Below the pieces are notes generated by a model. It searched no databases. It was not told where the DNA came from and was given only the letters and a program-made list of their open reading frames with translations. A stretch of DNA of 64,000 bases, taken from the NCBI RefSeq assembly GCF_014279895.1, contig NZ_CP047954.1:1550001-1614000 (forward strand), written 5' to 3'. Numbering within the stretch: the first letter of the stretch is position 1; each line of letters starts with the position of its first letter. The translations under genes were made by a program, and so were the position numbers. This DNA comes from Synechococcus sp. M16.1. Lineage in GTDB: Bacteria > Cyanobacteriota > Cyanobacteriia > PCC-6307 > Cyanobiaceae. Shown here piece by piece: positions 58,177-64,000 of the stretch.

Positions 58177-58181
58177 GGGCA

Positions 58182-58334
58182 TCAGGCCACAAGAACAAGG
58201 GCGACGTTGAGAATCGCCAACCCCACCAGGAACACCGCCGCCAGCAACGCGGCTTCGGGGAAGAACTTGGCAATCACAAAACCCACCCCAAGAAACACCG
58301 AGGAGATCACGATGGCGGTGAGATCCGATCCCAT
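58182..58334 (-). CDS. 50-residue membrane protein with two helices
   Basis: From the ATG at 58334: MGSDLTAIVISSVFLGVGF..., with helices at about 6-24 and 30-50 joined by IAKFFPEAAL. It is nearly all hydrophobic and ends in the membrane (LAILNVALVLVA). Likely a small picocyanobacterial membrane protein; function unknown. Confidence 0.6.
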   Translation of the reverse strand: MGSDLTAIVISSVFLGVGFVIAKFFPEAALLAAVFLVGLAILNVALVLVA

Positions 58335-58410
58335 CGGCGAATGCTGACTGGTTCGCCCACAGGATGTCGGGATCTCCCTTGGACCGTGGCTTGCCCCCAT
58401 CCGACTGCCC

Positions 58411-58444
58411 AACAAAACCCCCTGCCCTTAAGAGGGGGCAGGGG
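58411..58444 (-). terminator. Rho-independent terminator of the DUF4278 gene
   Basis: CCCCTGCCC (58419-58427) pairs with GGGCAGGGG (58436-58444). On the minus strand the stem is followed by GTTTTGTT. It is 23 bases after the stop of the DUF4278 gene. Confidence 0.7.
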
Positions 58445-58467
58445 CAGGAACCAACGGGCGCTTCGGG

Positions 58468-58635
58468 CTACTTGGTGTAGGTGACGCCCCGGTAGGTGAG
58501 GGTGCGGCGGCTTTCGCCAATCAGTTCCTGGCGGCAGGTGTTGTAGTGCTCGCGGCGGTAGGTCAATTCAACGCAGGCCTTGGGAGTAGCTGGAGCTGCT
58601 GCGTAGGTGTGGCCTCGATAGAGAAGTGCAGTCAT
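58468..58635 (-). CDS. DUF4278 family small protein
   Basis: A 55-residue protein bounded by two copies of the family motif: LLYRGHTY near the start and LTYRGVTYTK at the end, with LTYRREHYNTCRQE between. ATG at 58635 has GAGGA eight bases upstream. Family function unknown; members are common in cyanobacteria and often stress-responsive (general knowledge, not shown here). Confidence 0.75.
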   Translation of the reverse strand: MTALLYRGHTYAAAPATPKACVELTYRREHYNTCRQELIGESRRTLTYRGVTYTK

Positions 58636-58711
58636 TGGATGTTCCTCGAAGAAATCCAAGTCCCCGTTCCATGGCTTGGAGCATCTGCGCCCCTCAAGAA
58701 GGGGTGAACGT

Positions 58712-58740
58712 TTTGTAGCAACCGCTACAAACCACTTATA
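58712..58740 (-). promoter_or_regulatory. -10 element and operator-like palindrome before the DUF4278 gene
   Basis: A -10-like TATAAG lies at 58735-58740 on the minus strand, and directly downstream a perfect inverted repeat TTTGTAGC-N4-GCTACAAA covers 58712-58731. The repeat would overlap the transcription start, a classical repressor position, or form a 5' stem-loop. A second hairpin, CCCCT/AGGGG, follows at 58691-58705. No -35 was found at the normal distance. Confidence 0.5.
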
Positions 58741-58824
58741 AGACAGCCGTCAAGCCCGTGCCGTTCGCGCGAATACACACCGCCCCTTGATCAAGGCCCC
58801 TACTCGATCAACAGCCCTGCTCGA

Positions 58825-59148
58825 TCAACAGCCGGAAGAGACAGGCGCACTGGTGGGCCATCCATCCATCGACCAGATCACATCAGAGACCGCATCGGCA
58901 TTAATCCATTTGATGACGCCCGTATCCACGTCAGCCACCTGAAACAGCGACGGAAGCCTGGGGTGGCGAGCACTTCCCTCGCAGAAGAGCACCTGCCCCA
59001 TCCACCAATCCCCTTGATCGAGCTGGTCTCCAGCGACGATCACAAAGTGCCCTGGGCGGACGTGGAGAAAGGGAGCCTCCGCCTTCACCGCGAGATCACC
59101 GTGATCAACCGACATGAGCCACCCAGGAATCAGTACGCCTGTACTCAT
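58825..59148 (-). CDS. DUF3104 family protein
   Basis: A 107-residue protein from the ATG at 59148. The segments HVRPGHFVIVAGDQ, DWWMGQVLFCEGSARHP, SLFQVADVDTGVIKWINAD match DUF3104, a family known from marine picocyanobacteria. It resembles a small beta-barrel; function unknown. The family supports placing the organism in that group. Confidence 0.8.
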   Translation of the reverse strand: MSTGVLIPGWLMSVDHGDLAVKAEAPFLHVRPGHFVIVAGDQLDQGDWWMGQVLFCEGSARHPRLPSLFQVADVDTGVIKWINADAVSDVIWSMDGWPTSAPVSSGC

Positions 59149-59346
59149 AGCCATGGCGATATGGGTTTGGCAAGCCGTCAATCGCGCTGGCGTTGAAGCG
59201 CAGGCGTGTTGCCAGACACTGACGTAAGCACTTTTGCTCCCTGGACGTTGACCCGTGGGCGTCTAGGTTTCGACAGTCTTCAGACCCGTAGGCCCCCTTT
59301 CGATCGCACAAGGCCCTGCGCCTGCCGCCGTCGAGAACGCCAATCG

Positions 59347-59499
59347 ATGACTGACCGCACTCTCAGCATTTCCGATGCCCTGCGCGAAGCGCAGCTGCAG
59401 CGCCTGGAAGCCTCCCTGGCCTGCAAGGCGGCATCCAAGCCTCAGGCCACGACACAGCCAGCAAAAGAGAAGGACAAGGACGCCAAAGCAAGCGACTGA
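59347..59499 (+). CDS. Possible 50-residue polar protein
   Basis: From the ATG at 59347: MTDRTLSISDALREAQLQRL, a short helix, then a Lys/Ala/Asp tail ending KEKDKDAKASD. No Shine-Dalgarno site stands out and the composition is simple, but the amphipathic helix is protein-like. Function unknown. Confidence 0.45.
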   Translation: MTDRTLSISDALREAQLQRLEASLACKAASKPQATTQPAKEKDKDAKASD

Positions 59500-59583
59500 T
59501 CGCAACAGTCCCCACGCATTCCTTGATCAGATCGGCATATTGAGGAGCATCCGGCAATTGCCGGTGTCATCAAGTGCTGTGCT

Positions 59584-59697
59584 GTGGAGTCGCTGCTCTC
59601 GATCCTGCTGGGTGTCGCCCTCGCGTGGGTGATCACACGGGTGATCATCTGGCTGAGCGACCGTGCGCGCATCCGGGGGCACTCTGCCGAGGAATGA
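59584..59697 (+). CDS. Possible 37-residue single-pass membrane protein
   Basis: GTG at 59584 opens VESLLSILLGVALAWVITRV then IIWLSDRARIRGHSAEE: one helix followed by a basic anchor and acidic end. No ATG is available in frame and no clear Shine-Dalgarno site. It ends 14 bases before the convergent msrA stop. Confidence 0.4.
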   Translation: MESLLSILLGVALAWVITRVIIWLSDRARIRGHSAEE

Positions 59698-59710
59698 GGC
59701 TGCGGCAGCC

Positions 59711-60334
59711 CTACTTCCCCCAGGCGTTACCGGTGCGAGCGTTGTCGCCCCAGACGCTGTCGAGCCTGCGGTCACGACCGCAGCTGAACCGATAGAAGTT
59801 GTATTTGACGGCGTTGTTCTCCGCATAGTTCTGGTGGTACCCCTCGGCGGGCCAGAAGCGAGTCGCCTGCCGGAGCTCCACCTTCAAAGCAGACCGGGGT
59901 TGTCCGAGCTCACGGGCCGCCTCCGCCGCACTGGCTTCAGCCTCCTGAGCCTGGCCGTCATCAGCCGTGAAGATCACCGGCCGGTAGGAATCACCGCGGT
60001 CGCAAAACTGGCCGCCGCCATCGAGGGGGTCCACATTGCGCCAGTAGCTGCGCAACAGCTCCGCGTAGCTGATCTGATCCGGATCAAAGCGCACCTGCAC
60101 CGCTTCCTGATGCCCCGTCGTCTCACTGCTCACCTGCCGGTAGGTGGGGCGCTCCAGCTGCCCGCCGCTGTAGCCGCTCACGGCATCACGCACCCCGGGC
60201 AGATGCTCCAGGTCGTGCTCCATGCACCAGAAACAGCCACCGGCAAAGACCGCCGTCTGTAGCTCAGCCATGGCGAGCTGGGGCCAGCTGAGCAGCATCA
60301 GGCAGGTGAACAGCAGCAGCAGGGTTCGTTTCAT
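59711..60334 (-). CDS. msrA: Peptide-methionine (S)-S-oxide reductase with signal peptide
   Basis: A 207-residue MsrA. The catalytic site is [36 protein letters not shown] and GYHQNY are typical. Residues 1-23 ([16 protein letters not shown] ... AMA) form a signal peptide, so the enzyme acts outside the cytoplasm, repairing oxidised methionine in exported proteins. Four-base overlap with lpxB, the last step of the lipid A run. Confidence 0.93.
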   Translation of the reverse strand: MKRTLLLLFTCLMLLSWPQLAMAELQTAVFAGGCFWCMEHDLEHLPGVRDAVSGYSGGQLERPTYRQVSSETTGHQEAVQVRFDPDQISYAELLRSYWRNVDPLDGGGQFCDRGDSYRPVIFTADDGQAQEAEASAAEAARELGQPRSALKVELRQATRFWPAEGYHQNYAENNAVKYNFYRFSCGRDRRLDSVWGDNARTGNAWGK

Positions 60335-61512
60335 CCGATCACCTGATCCAAGATGGCCTTGGCCGCCCGCTCGGTGACCCCAGGAGCACCCAGGGTGGTC
60401 CGCAGCCGTGCGTACCCCTCCAGCATGGCCTGGCGCTCTGGGGTGTCAGTCAGCAGAGGAAGCGCCCTCTCCACCAAAGCTTCAGCCGTGAGTTCGTCCT
60501 GGAGCAGCTCCGGCACCAACCGCTGCTTGAGCAACAGATTCACCGGCGAGATGTGATCCACCTGGAAGCGCAGCACATGGCGGGCAAGCCAGGCCGTCAG
60601 TCGGCTCACGCGGTACCCCACCACCTGGGGAACCCCCTGCAGGGCCAGCTCCACATTCACCGTGCCGGATTTGCCCAGGGCAAGATCCGCCGCCGCACAG
60701 AAGGTAGTTTTCAACCCATCCGCTTCAGCAGCGGGAATCACCCGGGCGTGGCGCACACCGGCTTCGTGCAGCGCTGCCGCCAGGGGGGCTTCGAACTGCG
60801 CAAGCCCAGCGGGCAACAGCACCTGAAGATCAGGGTGGCGTTGCTGCAACTGGGCTGCCGCCTGGGCCAGCGGTGGCATCAGATAACGCAACTCCTGGAG
60901 GCGCGAGGCCGGCAGCAGCAGCAACACCGGCGCTTCAGGATCCAAACCCAGTTGGCGGCGGGCACTGGCGCGATCGGGCAGGTTCTGGAAGCTGTCAAGC
61001 AGGGGATGGCCCACCCAGCTCACATCCGCACCGCGGGCGGCATAGAACTCGGCCTCTGCCGGAAAGATCGCGAGGATCCTGTCGGTGAAGTCCAGCAGAC
61101 GGGTGGTGCTGCCATCGCCAAAGCGCCAAGCCCACTCCTGGGGAGCGATGTAATACGTGATCGGCAGCTCAGGCTGCTGGCGCCGCAGCCGTGTGCCCAA
61201 ACGCACGTTGGCCCCGACGTAGTCGATCAGCACCACCCCATCAAGGGCCTGTTCCTCCAACAGCGCATCTACCCGGGCCTGCAGCCGCAGCGTGGGAAGA
61301 ATCAACGGAACGGCCTCCCACAGGCCAATGGCTCCCATCGGCGCGGTGTCGGCGATCAACAACGCACCCTCCGCCTCCATGCGCGGGCCACCCAGGGCCA
61401 GCACCTCCAGCTCAAGCCCCCGCCGTTCCGCCTCCAACCGCAAGGCGCGAATCAACAGGCTGCCCTGCAGATCACCGGAGACCTCCCCGGTGCTGATCAG
61501 CAGCCGAACCAT
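60331..61512 (-). CDS. lpxB: Lipid-A-disaccharide synthase
   Basis: A 393-residue glycosyltransferase joining UDP-diacylglucosamine and lipid X. Typical segments: [42 protein letters not shown] and [14 protein letters not shown]. Overlaps lpxA by one base upstream and msrA by four downstream. Confidence 0.94.
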   Translation of the reverse strand: MVRLLISTGEVSGDLQGSLLIRALRLEAERRGLELEVLALGGPRMEAEGALLIADTAPMGAIGLWEAVPLILPTLRLQARVDALLEEQALDGVVLIDYVGANVRLGTRLRRQQPELPITYYIAPQEWAWRFGDGSTTRLLDFTDRILAIFPAEAEFYAARGADVSWVGHPLLDSFQNLPDRASARRQLGLDPEAPVLLLLPASRLQELRYLMPPLAQAAAQLQQRHPDLQVLLPAGLAQFEAPLAAALHEAGVRHARVIPAAEADGLKTTFCAAADLALGKSGTVNVELALQGVPQVVGYRVSRLTAWLARHVLRFQVDHISPVNLLLKQRLVPELLQDELTAEALVERALPLLTDTPERQAMLEGYARLRTTLGAPGVTERAAKAILDQVIG

Positions 61513-62336
61513 CAGCGGCCCTGCACCGGCATCGGCCCCCGGCGCCCCTGCCCCGTGGAGGCTTCAAGGAACCGGCAGAAATGCTCAGCCGCCGGCAGCA
61601 AGGGCTGCCTTCGGGCCTGCTGAAGCGCATCGGCAATCACCAGGTCGGAGCGATACATCAGGGTCCAGATCTCCTGAAGCTGCTTGAGTTCAGCGCCGTC
61701 ATGGTTGGCAGCCAGGCCACGGCGCCGCAGGCCCACGCGGTTCAGCCCACGCACGCGGCCCGGATGGCCTTCCACCAGGCAATAGGGGGGAACATCCCGG
61801 TCGACGCGGGTCATCCCACCGACCATCGCCATCCCACCGATGTGAACGAACTGGTGAATGCCCAGACAGCCACCGATCACCGCACGGTCTTCGATCACCA
61901 CGTGGCCCGCCACCTGAATGGCATTGGACATCACGATGTTGTTGCCGAGATCGCAGTTGTGGCCCAGATGGCAGTAGGCCATCAGCAGGTTGCCGTTGCC
62001 GATGCGGGTCACCTCGCCCTCTTCGGTGGCGCGGTTGATCGTCACGCATTCCCGCAGCGTGTTCCCATCACCAATCAACACCTCGGTGTTGGCACCGCGG
62101 TACTTGAGATCCTGCGGCGGAAGCCCGAGGCAGGCGCCCGGGTACACCTTGTTGTCACGGCCCAGGGTCAGCCGACCATCCAACACGGCATGGGGACCGA
62201 TCCAGGTGTTCTCTCCGATCACCACCTCAGGGCCGACCACCGCACCCGGGCCGATGACCACGCCGGAGGCCAGCTCAGCCTTCGGGTCGACCACCGCCGT
62301 GGGGTGGATTTGCTGTGACGCCGTTTGCTGCGACAT
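61512..62336 (-). CDS. lpxA: UDP-N-acetylglucosamine acyltransferase
   Basis: A 274-residue left-handed beta-helix enzyme, first step of lipid A synthesis. Hexapeptide repeats run through residues 10-185 ([37 protein letters not shown]); the catalytic His is in [15 protein letters not shown]. It lies 5 bases after fabZ. Confidence 0.95.
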   Translation of the reverse strand: MSQQTASQQIHPTAVVDPKAELASGVVIGPGAVVGPEVVIGENTWIGPHAVLDGRLTLGRDNKVYPGACLGLPPQDLKYRGANTEVLIGDGNTLRECVTINRATEEGEVTRIGNGNLLMAYCHLGHNCDLGNNIVMSNAIQVAGHVVIEDRAVIGGCLGIHQFVHIGGMAMVGGMTRVDRDVPPYCLVEGHPGRVRGLNRVGLRRRGLAANHDGAELKQLQEIWTLMYRSDLVIADALQQARRQPLLPAAEHFCRFLEASTGQGRRGPMPVQGR

Positions 62337-62341
62337 CCCGC

Positions 62342-62797
62342 TCAGCCCACCAGGGAGAACATCAATTCCCCGGAGCAGGCCAGATCGCCGTCCACTGTGG
62401 CCTCCGCCTTCACCTTGCCGAAACGTTTGCGCTTGAGGCTGAGCAGTTCACAGCGGATCACCAGCTGATCTCCAGGAACCACAGGGCGCCGGAAGCGTAC
62501 CCCGTCAATCCCGGCGAAAACGAACAGTCCCTTCGGCAGATCGGGCATCTGGGTCACGATCAGACCACCCACCTGCGCCATCGCCTCCACAATCAGCACC
62601 CCTGGCATCAGGGGACGCTCGGGGAAATGCCCCTGGAACTGGGGCTCGTTCATGGTCACGTTCTTGATCGCCGTGGCCGAAACCCCGGGCTCATGGGCGA
62701 TGACCCGATCCACCAGCGCGAAGGGGTAACGGTGCGGGAGCAAACCGGCGATCTGCTCGCTGGTGAGCACGACGTTTGGGGTGGTGGATTCAGTCAC
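62342..62797 (-). CDS. fabZ: (3R)-hydroxymyristoyl-ACP dehydratase
   Basis: A 151-residue hot-dog fold dehydratase of fatty acid elongation. [14 protein letters not shown] holds the catalytic His and [20 protein letters not shown] the catalytic Glu. Four-base overlap with lpxC. The lpxC-fabZ-lpxA order is widely conserved and balances fatty acid use for membranes and lipid A. Confidence 0.95.
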   Translation of the reverse strand: MTESTTPNVVLTSEQIAGLLPHRYPFALVDRVIAHEPGVSATAIKNVTMNEPQFQGHFPERPLMPGVLIVEAMAQVGGLIVTQMPDLPKGLFVFAGIDGVRFRRPVVPGDQLVIRCELLSLKRKRFGKVKAEATVDGDLACSGELMFSLVG

Positions 62798-63621
62798 AAA
62801 GCGGCTGCGAGATCGGTGTGAAGACCATGGGATCCCTTGTACACAAGAACCTGTGCCTGGGGAAAACCGACGAGGGCCAGGTCGCCGATTAGGTCCAAGA
62901 GCTTATGGCGCACAGGTTCATCCTCGAACCGCAGCGGTGGATTCATCCACTGATCACCGTCACAGACCAGGGCATTGTCCAGAGCTCCGCCCTGGATCAA
63001 TCCCGCAGCGCGCAGCTGCTCCACCTGCTCCCGGAAGCCAAAGGTGCGTGCTGGAGCGATCTCATCGACGAAGCGTTGGGGCGTGAGCTCTAGGGCGAAT
63101 TGCTGTCGCCCAATGGCCGCCTGCGGGAAGTCAATTATCCCTACAACGCCAAAGCAATCGGCCGGAGTGGCGGTGATCACACTGTTGCCCCGGGTGCGCA
63201 GCAGGGGTTGCTCCAACTTCGGTGGAGCCGGCCGCGGGGTGGCCGCCGGCACCAACCCAACACTGGCGATCGCCTCCACCCAACCCAGGGCTGAGCCATC
63301 CAGCAGCGGAACTTCATGGCCGTTAAGGCCAATCTCCACATGGCTGAGCCCACAACCTGCAAGAGCCGCAAGCAGATGTTCGACGGTGGCCACCTTGCTG
63401 GAACCCAGATCCAAGGTGGTGCACAACGGGCTGTCGCGCACCTGATCCGGCCGCAGCTGGATGGGCTGCTCCATGCCCGGCAAACGCATGTGGAACCCCG
63501 GCTGATCCGTCGGCCGAAGCTCCACCGTGGCCTCAGCTCCAGTGTGGAGACCAACGCCCGAGCGTGATGTTTGCTCCGCCAGTGTCCAACCAGCGGAGTA
63601 GTCGTGAGGCCAGCTGGTCAC
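62794..63621 (-). CDS. lpxC: UDP-3-O-acyl-N-acetylglucosamine deacetylase
   Basis: A 275-residue zinc deacetylase committing the cell to lipid A. Zinc ligands lie in [13 protein letters not shown] and [23 protein letters not shown] is also diagnostic. The GTG at 63621 overlaps the bamA stop by one base; the longer frame to 63657 lies inside bamA. Confidence 0.93.
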   Translation of the reverse strand: MTSWPHDYSAGWTLAEQTSRSGVGLHTGAEATVELRPTDQPGFHMRLPGMEQPIQLRPDQVRDSPLCTTLDLGSSKVATVEHLLAALAGCGLSHVEIGLNGHEVPLLDGSALGWVEAIASVGLVPAATPRPAPPKLEQPLLRTRGNSVITATPADCFGVVGIIDFPQAAIGRQQFALELTPQRFVDEIAPARTFGFREQVEQLRAAGLIQGGALDNALVCDGDQWMNPPLRFEDEPVRHKLLDLIGDLALVGFPQAQVLVYKGSHGLHTDLAAAL

Positions 63622-64000
63622 TAGAACTTCCAGCCCACGCCCAGATTGAACCGCCAATCGGAGCTGAAGTCCTTACTGGCCACTTCCACACGCAGCGGAC
63701 CCACTGGGGTGGTGACGATCACGCCGGTACCCACGGAAACACCGGAGCCGCTCTTGTCCAAGAGCAAACCGGGCTTGCCGGGCACATCTTTCTGGGTGCC
63801 GATATCAGTACCGGCGTCCATGAACACTTCACCGGAAAAGATGCTGATCAGCGGGAAGCGGTACTCGAGCGTGAGTTCACTGAAAGCCTTCGAAACCGCA
63901 AGATCACAGTCGTACCAACCGCGAATCGAGTTGGATCCGCCCATGCAGAACGCCTCGTACGGGGGCGCTTCACCCATCAAGAGACCACCCTTGATCTGCA
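63621..64000 (-). CDS. bamA: Outer membrane assembly protein BamA/Omp85, C-terminal end (partial)
   Basis: The last 126 or so residues of an Omp85 barrel; the rest lies beyond the right edge. FCMGGSNSIRGWYDCDLAVS contains the conserved IRGW, followed by VFMDAGTDIG and the terminal strand RFNLGVGWKF ending in Phe. It inserts outer-membrane barrels and stands first in the lipid A operon here. Confidence 0.9.
   Translation of the reverse strand, partial: QIKGGLLMGEAPPYEAFCMGGSNSIRGWYDCDLAVSKAFSELTLEYRFPLISIFSGEVFMDAGTDIGTQKDVPGKPGLLLDKSGSGVSVGTGVIVTTPVGPLRVEVASKDFSSDWRFNLGVGWKF

Noticed and set aside
57411-59697. Possible genomic island or mobile element
   Set aside because: No integrase, transposase, tRNA edge or flanking direct repeats are visible; base composition is only mildly different. 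Described instead as a small-gene patch.
60553-61623. 356-codon + strand frame opposite lpxB
   Set aside because: Antisense shadow of a confidently identified gene.

Overview
The window is a chromosomal segment of a GC-rich unicellular picocyanobacterium, most probably a marine Synechococcus. The evidence is the split RNA polymerase (rpoB-rpoC1-rpoC2), a high-light-inducible chlorophyll-binding protein, several cyanobacterium-specific families (DUF1257/Ycf35, DUF2997, DUF3143, DUF3086, DUF3119, DUF1825, DUF3104, DUF3493), lipid A genes, and very compact gene packing with many 1- or 4-base stop/start overlaps. I see no insertion sequence, CRISPR array, rRNA, prophage or plasmid feature. Family names come from recognising sequence patterns; no database search was run.

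Layout. 0-7 kb: the start of a Ski2-type helicase, a small protein, a BASS transporter, then a biotin cluster (bioF, a bioK-like esterase, bioC, bioD, a tiny membrane protein, and bioA after one opposing ORF); bioB is not here. 7-14.6 kb: DUF3143 and J-domain proteins, rsmG, an aldo/keto reductase coupled to a ferredoxin, the Ycf35/DUF2997 pair, a HEAT-repeat protein, a sodium:solute symporter and rlmN. 14.6-24.1 kb: rpoB-rpoC1-rpoC2, overlapping a downstream hli gene that in turn overlaps rlmN. 24.4-29.8 kb: tatD, rpsT, hisD, rpiA, an HtrA protease, a shortened solute-binding protein and a small protein. 29.9-37 kb: the rimP-nusA-ylxR-infB cluster followed by a membrane protein with an acidic tail, whose end overlaps an antisense DUF3493 gene, then tRNA-Thr. 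37.5-42 kb: sdhC-sdhA-sdhB, an SPFH protein and small proteins. 42-46.7 kb: gluQRS, HU, a metallo-beta-lactamase-like protein, glgX and tRNA-Gly. 46.8-53.5 kb: a GPH transporter, an MlaE-type permease, DUF3119, DUF3086, plsY, and opposite them pyrF, tyrS and DUF1825. 53.6-57.4 kb: a LuxR-type regulator, a helix-hairpin-helix protein overlapping a GIY-YIG protein, and pepA. 57.4-59.7 kb: a patch of very small genes on both strands. 59.7-64 kb: bamA-lpxC-fabZ-lpxA-lpxB-msrA.

How the genes work together. Most of the window is housekeeping: transcription and translation, biotin, outer-membrane assembly and lipid A, and respiration. I found no clear large new system. The points most worth following are: an aldo/keto reductase whose C-terminal iron-sulfur domain has lost its cysteines while an intact ferredoxin gene overlaps its start; a HhH/GIY-YIG gene pair resembling a split UvrC-like nuclease; hli placed between rpoC2 and rlmN; a 207-base antisense overlap between two apparently real genes; a regulator with a degenerate receiver domain; and the tiny-gene patch with an operator-like palindrome.
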